64,000 nucleotides of DNA. Source: Varanus komodoensis. Its lineage: Eukaryota > Chordata > Lepidosauria > Squamata > Varanidae. The position numbers were made by a program, and so were the translations under genes. The notes below the pieces were generated by a model that worked only from the letters and a program-made list of their open reading frames with translations, had not been told where the DNA came from and searched no databases. The stretch covers positions 110,128,606-110,192,605 of the forward strand of contig NW_025335268.1 in assembly GCF_004798865.1 (NCBI RefSeq), written 5' to 3'. Shown in pieces: positions 12,781 through 23,100 of the stretch (the first letter of the stretch is position 1; the number at the start of each line of letters is the position of its first letter).

Positions 12781-12844
12781 CTTGAGGTGGGGGAGGGGAC
12801 GCTCACAAACAACTTGAGGTGGGGGAGGGGACGCTCACAAGCAA
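12781..12844. repeat. Tandem duplication of a 32-bp unit
   Basis: Two adjacent 32-bp copies (12,781-12,812 and 12,813-12,844) begin CTTGAGGTGGGGGAGGGGAC and differ at only one position (ACAA versus GCAA at the end). This suggests a recent local duplication or slippage event. Confidence 0.9.
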
Positions 12845-13164
12845 AGCAGTATGTGAGCTTTCAGAATGGAGAGAAGGGCGTAAGACACGTTTCCTGCTCT
12901 CCCAACCCCTTCTGCCAAAGATAGCAGGAAAACAACCTTTCCTTTTAATGCACCTTGATACAAGGTCGTTTTCAGGAGAGAAGAAAGGTGCCTTCCTTCC
13001 TGCAGTACAGGGCAAACCATGTGCCTCTTACAGGCACATTCCTGTGGATGATGCACTATCATATTGGGCTGAAGTGCAAATTCTGGAGACCCCCATTGTG
13101 AGGCTCCACTTAGAGTGACCCAGTGTGAAGTATGACCACACCTCTTTCCTGTCTGGATTTATCA

Positions 13165-13262
13165 GTGGTGGGGCAACATATGGTCCTCCAGATGTTGTGC
13201 AACCACAGCTCCTATCAGCCCTTGCCGCACAAAATGTGGTGGGCCACACATTCCACATCCCT
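13165..13262. mobile_element. hAT-type MITE fragment of the 'CTCCAGATGTTG' family
   Basis: The words GGTCCTCCAGATGTTGTGCA, ACAGCTCCTATCAGCCC and GTGGGCCACACATTCC match a widespread amniote and squamate non-autonomous DNA element whose consensus reads roughly 'CCTCCAGATGTTGTTGGACT...CTCCCATCAGCCC'. Ends are not resolved. Related fragments occur near 14,125, 29,953, 34,607, 54,550 and 61,290. The family name comes from memory of the consensus, not from a search. Confidence 0.45.
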
Positions 13263-14289
13263 ACATTTCATTCTAGGAGTGCTGAATTTCATAAGATTAT
13301 TATCTGGGCATATCAGAACCTTATTTCAGTAGGTAGAGATTTCTAAACTGAGAAACATTGAGGCTGATCTGTCAGTGAAGGAGGACTCTAAATTGGGAGA
13401 GTCATCTCTGGAAGCAAATCTGCTTGCTGGTAAACTTATTTTCTGCTTGCCTTTTCAAAAGTCAGGCGTGGATGTCAGGTATTGTTCTAGCCTCCTGTGT
13501 GATAAATATAAGCTGGCTGAGTTCTTCTTCCTCTTTTGTTACCATTCAACTCTTTTTGAGTTAATAGAGTGACCACAAATGTATTAAAAGTAGCACAGGA
13601 AGGTATTTTGGGACAAAGGGATTGCTTTTCCTTCTCCCAGAAATTTGAGACTTGTAAAAACAAAACAAAACAAAACAACAAAACCGAACAGTGCTTGGGG
13701 CAAAATATGCTGATTTCACTGTCTCAGATATGACCTTACACTGTGCAAAAGTTTCAGTTTAGGAAAACAAGGTTGTTTGCCATAAATTTGTGTATACAAA
13801 GTTTCCACAAACGTGACACTTTAATCAGTCATAGATTTAACAAGCCAACCTCCTCCCTTCCCAGACTTTGTATAATATGGATATTTTTATAATCTTGTAG
13901 TACTTTTCCCTGCTGGTGAAATATGGTCTCCAAGAACAGTGAGCTACATGATGGGATGGGGATTTGGACCTATCCTAGTTCAACATTCTAACCAGTTTTC
14001 TACACTGGAAGATCAGCAAAAATATTAGCACAGGCAGACACAGTTATTTCAGAACATGGCTGATTTTGCAGTCTCTCTTAGCATGCTAAATTGGAGAAAT
14101 ATAATGGTTTATGATAACCATTAGGATTAAGCAACCTGCTGCCATCCAAATGCTTTAGACCACAATTCCTATCAGTTGAAACTCTAGCAGCAAAGAGAAT
14201 TTTAACTGCATGAAAATTCTGGGGAAAAGGAATGGTTTCATGGATGTTCTACATTTCCACTATTTAGCACTTTTTGCATAATGCTTCAT
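13263..14289. other. Intergenic stretch with minor repeats
   Basis: An (AAAAC)n tract lies at about 13,656-13,680 and a short MITE-like fragment at about 14,125-14,190 (CTGCCATCCAAATGC, CACAATTCCTATCAG). Otherwise nothing is recognised. Confidence 0.4.
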
Positions 14290-14620
14290 TTAATTAAAAC
14301 ATTTCTATGCTGTTGGCATAGAAATGTTTTAAATAAATAAACAAGCCTCAAGACAGTTTACAGAAGGTAAAAATAACAATATAATAATATAAATATCATC
14401 AAAACATTCAACAATAAAACAAAATAAACAACAATATATCTTTTTCATAACTAAAGAAAAAGAAAGAAAATGAAAATGTGATGGCATAAAATTAATATTA
14501 TTAAAATTAATGATATTATTAAAATGGTGGTTAAATAAAAAGGTCTTTAATCATTGATTTTAAGACACTGTGGATCTCTGTGGGTCATTTGGGAGTTCTT
14601 TTGTCATCCTTAGGCAAAAA
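14290..14620 (-). mobile_element. L2-type LINE 3' tail with internal inverted duplication
   Basis: Read on the plus strand, the sequence parallels the reverse complement of the 3' end of the young L2 copy at 24,675: an AAATAAATAAA tail, AAGCCTC followed by a CAGTTTACA-type 'cagctcacaa' counterpart, long AT-rich sequence, then TTAAATAAAAAGGTCTT at about 14,531, which matches the end of ORF2 in that copy. The outer tail is folded back on itself (see the separate hairpin). It is an old 5'-truncated copy. Confidence 0.6.
14294..14332. repeat. Perfect 17-bp inverted repeat, 5-nt loop
   Basis: TTAAAACATTTCTATGC at 14,294-14,310 is the exact reverse complement of 14,316-14,332, separated by TGTTG. 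It lies in the tail of an L2 remnant and duplicates tail sequence in inverted form. Confidence 0.95.
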
Positions 14621-14715
14621 GGATTATAGTCATAGCCACAGATTTTTAAACTGATAGGATATGAAACTCTGGATTGGATCCAAAAGTTAAGATGCAATGC
14701 TTGGACAGAGAAAAG

Positions 14716-15048
14716 CAGGGGTCCTCAAACTTTTCCAGCAGGGGGCCAGTTGAAAAGTGCTGGGGCGGGGACGGTGTGTGTGTGCATGCGCGCTGAGGCA
14801 GGGGTGAGGCGCAGGCGAGGGGGGGCGAGGGGGGGACGGACACGTGCTGCGATGTGGGCGCATGCAGCAGTGGCTGGCTTGCTTGCTTGGAAATCGTTTT
14901 CTCAGAGCAAGCAAACTGCTGCCTCCCCACGCGCGGGGCGAGGTGGGCGGCAGCGGGCATGCACATGGGTCCCAATGGGCATGGTGGGCCGGATAAATGG
15001 GCATGGTGAGCTGGATCCGGTCCCCGGGCCGTAGTTTGAGGACCCATG
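14716..15048. mobile_element. Non-autonomous hAT transposon (MITE), 333 bp, GC-rich
   Basis: The left end reads CAGGGGTCCTCAAACTTTTC and the right end, reverse-complemented, reads CATGGGTCCTCAAACTACGG, so the terminal inverted repeats share the GGGTCCTCAAACT core. The element is flanked by a perfect 8-bp target duplication GAGAAAAG at 14,708-14,715 and 15,049-15,056, the length typical of hAT insertions. The interior is GC-rich with many CpGs and G-runs and has no transposase. The open frames on both strands are by-products of its GC content. The undecayed TSD and CpGs suggest a fairly young insertion. Confidence 0.88.
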
Positions 15049-15056
15049 GAGAAAAG

Positions 15057-16179
15057 GTGTACAACTCCCAGCATGTGCCAGCCATTGCTAGTAGGAACCC
15101 TATAGCTCTCAATAAGTCTATTTTAGGCATGGTTTACTTTAGACATCCATCCCTCTGTTTTAGGCCTGTCTCTTCAAATGTACTCCAACATATTCTTGGC
15201 ATATAGCCCAAAGTCACTGGGTTACTGGCTTGCTTAGCTGATTAGGAGGTTCCAGCTAGTTGCGCGCGCACACACACACACACAGACACACACACAGAGA
15301 GAACTTCCACTAAGTAGATGTTAGAAAATACTCATGAAATGTAAAGTAACTTTTTATTCAATACACCTTTCATTCTCAATGATATTTTACGGTTCAGTAA
15401 CAGCAGTTTTGGCTGACCGTTAAAGCCAAGCCTGGGGCTATAGGCAATAGGACTCATGGAAACGTTCAAATTGCTATTAACTGCCCATGCTTGTCAATAA
15501 TAATTGAAGAGCAGCATGAAAATGTGTATGATTGCCCACTCACGCTCCCTCAATGGGTGGCATTGAGGAATGAACAGGCTGTCTCCAGTCCCCAACACTG
15601 CCACTCGGAAGGGCAGTGTGTGCCAGTGGGTAATGCTGAAAGTGAAGTAGTTGCTTTCTCTTGCATTGATAATCCCCGTTGTCAGAGAGTGACAACGCTC
15701 AGTAGAGATGGCACTGTGACAAGAGTCCCCACCTGGACGCAGCCCAACATCTGGAGCCACAAGCTCCCCATCCCTTGTTTGGATCATCTGCTTGTAAACA
15801 TGACAAGGGCCCAGGATACCCGCGTATCAGAGCTAAGATGTGGCAATGCGACAGATCCACCAGGATAATGTGGTCCTGAATACTGAGTTGCGAGGTAGGG
15901 GGTTTTGCTTGTTTTTGGTGTGCGTGTTTGCTACTGTCATCCAACCAGTGCTAGTCAGTGCTTTGAATCGTTTATTGTACCCCGGAAGCACCGTGAATTC
16001 TTATATTCACTCTGCAACTACGCGGAGCAGATCCACACATTTCCAGCACACATGTAGATTCTCTTTCTACCACCTTTTCTGCGTCTATTTGCACTGCTGT
16101 TTGCAAAGCCACTCGGGCCACTTGGAGAAAATGGTGAGATTCATTTTCAACTGACAAAAGCTACTAGCCCTGCGGCGTG
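15057..16179. other. HTRA1 5' flank, with a (GC)n(CA)n microsatellite
   Basis: Non-coding DNA between the MITE and the HTRA1 CpG island. A (GC)n(CA)n(GA)n microsatellite lies at about 15,262-15,302. A 125-codon plus-strand open frame (15,491-15,868) has no recognisable domain and I treat it as chance. Distal promoter or enhancer function is possible but not shown by sequence. Confidence 0.5.
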
Positions 16180-16567
16180 TCAATGCGGACAACTTTCTCG
16201 GCGCTGGGCCTAAACTTAGAAAACCCCCGAAGCCCCCGCCCCCCGTTAGCTCCAGTGTGAACGTGTGAAGCCTGCTTAGCTCCACCCCGCCTCGCTGGAT
16301 GCGAGCATTAAGAGCCAGCGGCTCAGGGAGCTTATAATAATGCCTTAAGGCTCGAGTCTCGCCGCTTGGCTTGCAGAAAGAGGTGCTGGGTATCAGCTCT
16401 GCGGCTTGCGGCGGCTAGCTGCCCCATTTGGCGCAGAGGCGCGTTTCCATTCTCGCGCTGGGAGATTGTATAACTCCGCCAAGTCCCCTCCCAGGCAGCG
16501 CCGCCGCAAGCCGACGGGCTGCTCTCCACGCGCACACCAGCTCCTCTTCCCTCCCCGGCGGGCTCCG

Positions 16568-16575
16568 CTTAAAAG
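16568..16575 (+). promoter_or_regulatory. HTRA1: TATA-like element upstream of HTRA1
   Basis: CTTAAAAG in otherwise GC-rich sequence, about 180 bp before the start codon. Initiation about 30 bp downstream would give a 5' UTR of roughly 150 nt. Alternative AT-rich candidates are TTATAATAA near 16,332 and GTATAAC near 16,467. The choice is an inference from spacing only. Confidence 0.35.
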
Positions 16576-16751
16576 CGGCTCTCCTGCCCCACTTTCTGTC
16601 TTGCGCCTCGGCGAGCCAGGCCCGGGCGAGCTCTCCCTGCAGCGCCTGCGGCTCCCGCCTCCGCCCCGCGCGCGAGGAAGCCCTCCTCCCCGCCGACTGC
16701 GCACCGCGCGTGTCTCGCTCGCCGGACGATTTCCCGCCTTCCGAGAGGAAA

Positions 16752-17244
16752 ATGAGGGGGCTCCTGTGGCCGTTGGCACTCGGCGGCTTCTGCCTGTTCT
16801 TGCTGCGCCTCCCCGGCGGCTCGGCTCAGCTGTTCGGGCGGCGCTACGACGACCGCTCGTGTCCCGAGCGCTGCGATCGTGCGCGCTGCCCGGAGCTGCC
16901 CGCCGAGTGCGCGGGGAGCGGGGAGGCGCTCGACTCCTGCGGCTGCTGCCCGGTCTGCGCCGCGCAAGAGGGCGAGCCCTGCGGCGGGCCCCCGGCGGGG
17001 GAGCCGTCGTGTGCCGAGGGGCTGCTGTGCGTGCTGTCGCCCGGCGGCTCCGGCGTGGCGGCCTCGGCCACGGTGCGCAAGCGGGCCAAGGGCGGACGCT
17101 GCGTGTGCGCCAGCAACGAACCCGTATGCGGCAACGATGGACGGAGCTACAGCAACCTGTGCCAGCTGCGCGCCGCCAGCCGGCGCTCGGAGGGCCAGCG
17201 CCAGCCGCCTGTCATTGCCATCCAGAGGGGCGCCTGCGGCCAGG
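16752..17244 (+). CDS. HTRA1: HTRA1 exon 1: signal peptide, IGFBP-like and Kazal-like domains
   Basis: HTRA1 is a secreted serine protease of the trypsin-like HtrA family that cleaves extracellular matrix and modulates TGF-beta signalling. The ATG at 16,752 opens [20 protein letters not shown], a classic signal peptide of about 22-25 residues. Next comes a cysteine-rich IGFBP-like module (about residues 33-100) with DRSCPERC and CGCCPVC, then a Kazal-like module (about 100-160) with [26 protein letters not shown] and IQRGACGQ. The exon ends after one base of a Gly codon at the donor G/GTAAGC (17,244/17,245), so 164 codons plus one base are encoded here. The frame stays open upstream of the ATG to at least 16,428 without a better start; the hydrophobic signal peptide fixes the start. 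The sequence is intact. Confidence 0.95.
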
Positions 17245-17350
17245 GTAAGCCGGCGGTGGGGAGAGGCGCGTGGGGAGTTCGGAGCGGAAAAGGGAAAGCG
17301 CCCGCGGGCTTCATTCTCCTAGGAAAATGGCTGCGGGCCGTACCAGGTAC

Positions 17351-19385
17351 CGAGAGGATCTGGGGCGCAGGCACAGGGCAAAACGATAATAGCAAATTGC
17401 ATAGATTTGCGTACGCTACTTAGCAGCCCTCTAAAATCCAGGTGTGTTTCTTTAAAGGATCCTGTCTCCCGAGGGCACCGTTTCAGTAAACGGCATGCAT
17501 GGACCGGGGCGATGGAGGGCATGCAATTTCAGAAAAATCAGGCAGAGAGATTAAAGCCGGGGGAGCAGGCAGCGAAGCGCCCGGGAGCAAAAGCCAGTTA
17601 ATCCAGGGAGGGCAGATGCAACCGGGATCAGGAGGGCTCCTGCGCCTTTGCTTCTGCACGTGCCCAGCAGGGCGGTGGGCAGGTGGCCTCCCAGAGATTC
17701 GGGGCTCCAGCCCCGGTGGGCCTCTGAGTGGTACCCTTGAAAGAAAGCATTACCTGAATGAGCCAGACCATTGGTGCATCTTGCCCCGTGTGGTCTGCTG
17801 CATCAATGGCAGGCAATGGTTCCTAGTAGGGTCTTTCTCCAGTTTTTCCTGGGATATGCTGGGGATTAAACCCTGGGAACTTTTGCCATGGGAAACCACC
17901 GAGCTACTGCTGCATCCCAGGCCACTGTTTCCTTTTGTAAAATACACCTCTGCACATCATCTGAAAGACTTAAAAGCTGTTATTTCACAAGGGCCCAGTC
18001 TAATAAAAAGGGTGGGTGGAAAGTAGATTGTAATCTGTTCGTAGATTTGCAGTAGGTCTGATTCTGATTTCCAGTTGTATAACAATACCAACAACAACTA
18101 GATAGCTGTCTCTCCCATCCAGAGAAATCAGGTTGCTGAAAAAGAATGTCTGAGTGAAAACCAGGAGTGGATTTTTGTGTAAAAGGGTTTGTGAGCTGCA
18201 TTGTGATTCTGATTCTAAGTTCCTACATGTGCTCAGAGGCATCCTATTCCTTAATTTGTAGCATGTGGTTCCTGCCTGAGCCCACTATTTTGTACCTCAT
18301 TATCACAAGTTCTGTCCTAATTTTGTAACTCCTCTGTTTTTTCCTCATCTCCTGCCACCTATACCATCAGGCTTGATGAAGAGTTTTGTTGGATAAACTT
18401 GTGGCATTTTGGCTGATATCAGCACAGATATTGCCTAACTGTAGGTCTGGGGGCTTTTCATATTAGTATGATTGTTTTTAGTATATTGTTATACTAAGAA
18501 TAATCTTTTGTTTTGTACCTCGCTCCATTTAGTGTACCTCAAGAAAAACATAGTCGATGTCTGAAGTCTGCCCATCACTGTGATAAAAGAATAGCCGGAA
18601 TTGGCTACCCTGTTTCCTCTCTCACATAGTCTTTACAAGTACAGACCCCAGTGGTCTTCCAGCTGAAGCCCCCTGCTTTAGTGTCCACCTGTTTTGTGTT
18701 TTATGGCATGGGGTTGGGTGTGGTGATGCAAACCTCTTTTCTAGGGCCATACAGTGTGCTCTTCAGCTGATTAAGAATCCAGATTTCCTGACCAGTACCT
18801 TGGAGGGTTCACACCAACCTCATTTTTGCTTTCCAAAATGTGAATGAAGCCATGACACGGATGTCTGAGAGGAGAAAATTAGTCAGATTGCTTGAGGAAA
18901 TGAGGGCAGGTGTGGTGGATGGATCTGGTCTGGGTAAGGAGGCAAAAAGCAAAAAACAAAACCCCAAACTGACTGGAGTAAATGACAGTGCATGAAAAGG
19001 GTGTGGGCTGGATTAAATGGGAGGTACTGGGTTGGAATTGGGGATCATGGAAAGTTATGTGAATGCAGTTGGGGGAAATGTCAGCTTGACTCTGGGCAAA
19101 GGGAAGAGAACATCCTGTGAGATGAGCATGGAAGAGCTAGTTCCTGGGTAGGCTCATTGAAAGGCAGTCTGTCGGGAATGCTTGAGTCACTGGTGCCAAA
19201 TGATACCACAGTATTCTGCAATGATCTTTTTAAAAAATCAGAAGCAGCCATGGGAGGTTGCAAGTTTGGACAGAAAAATGGCACGTGAGGGGCTTCTTAA
19301 CCCTGTTCTAGGCATTTACCACCTCAACTCCCCACTGTGAGCTGTATTCATTTGTAAGTTAAAATATATGAGTACTAGGAACGTG
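17351..19385. other. Intron 1 segment without recognised elements
   Basis: GC content falls from the CpG island into ordinary intron. Several open frames at 17.4-18.0 kb are extensions of the GC-rich zone. A faint match to a tRNA-SINE-like tail wording (gatgaagagttttgttgg) at about 18,370 is too weak to call. Confidence 0.4.
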
Positions 19386-19389
19386 TGAA

Positions 19390-20125
19390 TGTAAGAAAAG
19401 CCATGTCAGATCAGACCAGTGGACCAGCTAGTCCAGAGCTCCATTCACATGGTAGCAAAAAAAAGCTACCCACAGGTTTTTTCCAGGCAGGATGGGTGCA
19501 AAAGTTCAACCTGCCCAAGCTGCTGGTTTTGCAAGCATATTCTTGCTGGTAACAGAGTAGCACATAGCCAGCAAAGCTATTAGCCATTGATAGCTTTCTC
19601 TTCCTTGAATTTGTCCAGTCCTCTTGTAAAGCCAGATTGGGAGCCCTCACTACTTTCTGTGGCAGTGAATTCCATAGTTTAATTATGAGTTATTTGAAGA
19701 AGGACATCCTTTTACCTGTCCTTGATCTCCCAGCAGCGAGCTTCATGGCATGACCCTGGGTTCTAGTAATCTGGTTGAAGGAGAAAAATGTATGCCATGC
19801 ATAGTTTTAAACACCTATGTCATGTCTACCCTGGCCATTTTCTAAGCTAAACAATCCCATTTGTAACCTTTCCTCATGGAGGAGTTGCTCCAACCCCTTC
19901 ATCAGTTTAATTGCTCTTCTCTACCTTTTCCCAGTTAAATAATGTCATTTTGCAAGGGTGGTGACCAGAGTGGTGCACAGTATTTCAAGTGTGCCCACAC
20001 CAAAGATTTATATAAGGGGAGTATAGGCTTGGCACTTTTATATTCAGTTATGCTTAACCCGGAGTTTGCCTTTTTCACAGTGGCTGCATGCTGGGTCAAC
20101 ATTTTCATTGAGCAACCCACCACAA
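19390..20125 (-). mobile_element. CR1-type LINE, 5'-truncated 3' part
   Basis: On the minus strand a broken RT C-terminal region reads LYKSLVWAHLKYCAPLWSP (coded near 19,970-20,030), the CR1 'LYKSLVRPHLEYC' signature, followed downstream by an NSLPQ-like region near 19,650-19,680. The 3' end lies at about 19,390-19,440 and corresponds on the plus strand to 'gatcagaccagtggaccag ctagtccag', the conserved CR1 3' terminus. Frames are broken, so the copy is dead and of moderate age. Confidence 0.7.
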
Positions 20126-23100
20126 TCCCATGATTCCTAAAGCTGGGACTTCCTGCCCCAGCATGCATTGCTTCTATGTTCCTTCTAGGACTGGGAAGCA
20201 CACGGGAGTGGGGGATACAGCTTCGAACAGCAACACAGCCGAATGGGAAGCTTTTAAGCAGAGGCAGCCATGGGAGGTTGCAGGTTTGGACATTAAAATG
20301 GCATGTGAGGGGCTGCTTCTTAGTTCAGACTTGCAGAGTCTGCAACTGTTTTTTATTAGAAAAACAACAACCTAAAAAACAACCTAAAAAACTCTCCCAG
20401 CTTGGGAGAGTGTTACCCATCTCCTGTTAAACATCTGCTTTGGCTCTAGCTGATATTTTCCTAGAGATAAATATTTTCTTTCATAAGAGCACAACTGAAA
20501 AATCAACAAGAGTTCTGCTGCTGCTATTCTCGTACCTGACGGCTGCTTAAGGCAGCACACATTTACCTAGGAATGGTCTGTCTAACTTGAAAGTGAACAT
20601 ACATAAGATCGGGCTATATTGCTGCAGTTCTATGAACATGTGGCTGCCAAAGCCAGAGTAGACCTGATGGTGGCAAGACCACGTGCACACACTGAAATAA
20701 TACAAAACGGTGGGGTGAGTTTGAGTTATTTATATTTCTGATTGGGCAGGTAAGAAGGGTAGTGTGAATCCTTTTCTGTACCAACCTTTCGCCAACTCCA
20801 ACATGCTTCACCTGTTTTTCCTCTTGCTGGGGCTTCGTATAACCTCCACTGTGAGAAGAACGATTGAGAAAGTGGCTTGGGGTAGAGAAGTATGGAGGGG
20901 GAACATTTGCTCTCTGGCCACTCTTGTTGCACTTTAGAGCAATCCCGTCCTTGCTGCCACTGTTCTGTCTATCTGAAGTTCTGTACCCCTCCTGAACTAA
21001 TACTCGGTGTGGAATCTGGGTACTTGCATCCTCTTCATTAATAGCTAGTAACTGTAGGAGTATGCAGCACTGCATGCAAGGAACAGTTATTGGACAGAAG
21101 TTTAATTTTGGAATTCTAGAATTAAACTTTGTGATCTGGAATGTACATAGGCTCTTGAGTAACTCTTCAAGTACCCCCATTTATAAGAATGTGACTGTAG
21201 GAAAGGTCATACAGACATCTGGCAGACATTGGGATAGAAGGTCTGAAGCAAATGCTTCCTTTGATAAAGGGAAGCTTTGAAATCATATTTTATTAGGATA
21301 AAGTGCTATTTTGATGTTGGGATAATTTTGTTTTTTTACCCATTATGACTGTAAGGCTTCCATCTCCTTTCTTGAGATTATTTATTCAGTATTTAAAGGA
21401 AATACTTAAAGTGGTTATTAAAGACAATTTAAAGTGACTGGCAGAATGAACAAAACCAGTTTTCTCATAATTTTATTCTTTGTTTTTTGCATTGCCCTTG
21501 TACTATCAACATATCTTATGTAAATTATATGGGAAGTGATTTTATGTGGCCCCATAAAGTAGAAGTGAAATGCTTAATCAAAGGTTCGTTGAAGAGGTTT
21601 TTGAACTAATGCCCTTGATCCAAGTGATGTCATGGAAAATGTAATCAGAAATGCTAAAGTAGCAGTTCTAGCAGAATGAATGCTTGCCTAATGGATCCTA
21701 GAAGCCCATGGGCCAGTTTTTGGCAGTCCTACAACCCATTTCATCAAAATATCAAACTTGACACTTTGGCTTAGTATATTTTGCTTGAGTAGACAAAATT
21801 GTCTAGGTTTAATATAGCTAATGATATCATCTTTTTTTAAAAAAGAAAATGATTGAGTAATCAAGCTGATCAGTGCTGGGTTATGGCAATGGGACAATCA
21901 TGATACACTGGGGAGAGGGTTCCAATCCTAGGTAGCCGTGGGGTCACTAGATACTCTCAGGCTGCTTTTCCAATTCACAGTTAGGAGTACACCATATTGA
22001 AGTCAGTAGGGCTTGTAGAAATGCACGACTTCCCACCATTAGACAGATTACTATTATGTAGCCTAATCTACTTGACAGGGCTGTTAGGAAGCTAAAATTA
22101 AATAAGCAGATGTATACCATCCTGAGCTTCTTGGATGAAGGGTAAGAGAAAAAATGTACGTAAAACAATTCACCTAAAATACATGCAGGGATAATTGGCT
22201 TGATTTTGTATGACATGCAGAGAAACTACTTTCATCAAATGCCATTTTTCATGAATGGATTATATATTTGTAAAACTGGGTGCTATGCTCTAATGGATGT
22301 TTCATAACAGTCGTACATTAATGATTAGAGTTCAACAAACTGTCATTAGGTTGCATTATTAGTACAAGCCCCATCTCCTTCAGGCTGAACGTATACTTAC
22401 TGTGAGTAAAGCCCAATAAATACAATGGCACTTTCTTACGAGTGGGACTTTCTTATAAGTAAACTTGCATAAAAATGAACTGGCACTGTTGTAGCAACCT
22501 TGCAATACTTTGAAAGATGGCTGCAGTGATACTGCATTGATCCATTATTGTTCAAGGCTATGTGCCAGCTAGAAGATGGCTTGGTTTTCTTAAACATTAA
22601 TCATGTATTAATGATGCAGATGATTATGCTCTTGAGGCTTATCCACTAGTTTAAAAAAATCCTGATAGGATATGGCTGTAAGCTTTTTAAAAAATATATT
22701 CACTATCCTCTGTGCAGTTCATGTGCTGCTGTCAGCATGCACTGCAGCTAAAGATGAATTCTTGCAGTGTTGCAGTTCAGGAAAATGTAAGTGGGCATAA
22801 TATTTAACTGTTCAGAAATGTTTCATTAGTGCCCTCACTGAAAAGTACAATTCCATGTTTATTTAACCAGTTTAAAAACTGTATGTAACCAATTGGAAAG
22901 TTAATTACTGGATTTGCATAACTCAGCAACCATCCTGGATAGCTGGCTGTGGTCATCTGAGATTGCTTACTGCAGAGTGACTTGCTTTGGAGCAACAAGC
23001 CATCCTGACAACCCATGACTTGTTCTAGTGGTTATTGGACCCCCAAGGGGCTGTTGTGTCATCCGAACTGAGCAGACCAATCCCATCAGGAGTTGTGGGA

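Larger units (their letters stand above)
16180..17350. promoter_or_regulatory. HTRA1: CpG island covering HTRA1 promoter and exon 1
   Basis: GC content and CpG density rise sharply compared with both flanks, across the presumed promoter, the 5' UTR, exon 1 and the start of intron 1. CpGs are dense and largely intact, as expected for a germline-unmethylated promoter island. GC-box-like motifs (CCACCCCGCC near 16,283; CCCGCC tracts near 16,235) are visible. Confidence 0.85.

Noticed and set aside
14646-15130. Long open frames (142 and 147 codons, minus) over the 14.7-15.05-kb region as coding
   Set aside because: They overlap the GC-rich hAT MITE, which has clear TIRs and TSDs. The Pro/Ala/His-rich peptides are a by-product of composition.
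15491-15868. 125-codon plus-strand open frame upstream of HTRA1 as a new gene (for example an ARMS2 counterpart)
   Set aside because: No ARMS2 or other family resemblance, no convincing start or splice context, and overlapping frames on the other strand are equally open, as expected near a GC-rich island.
16406-17322. 280-codon and 147-codon frames over HTRA1 exon 1
   Set aside because: Arg/Ala/Pro-rich shadow frames of the CpG island; the real frame is fixed by the signal peptide and the Cys-rich domains.
18335-18440. SINE-like tail (gatgaagagttttgttgg) in intron 1
   Set aside because: Only a short, diverged stretch resembles the known repeat wording; too weak to call.
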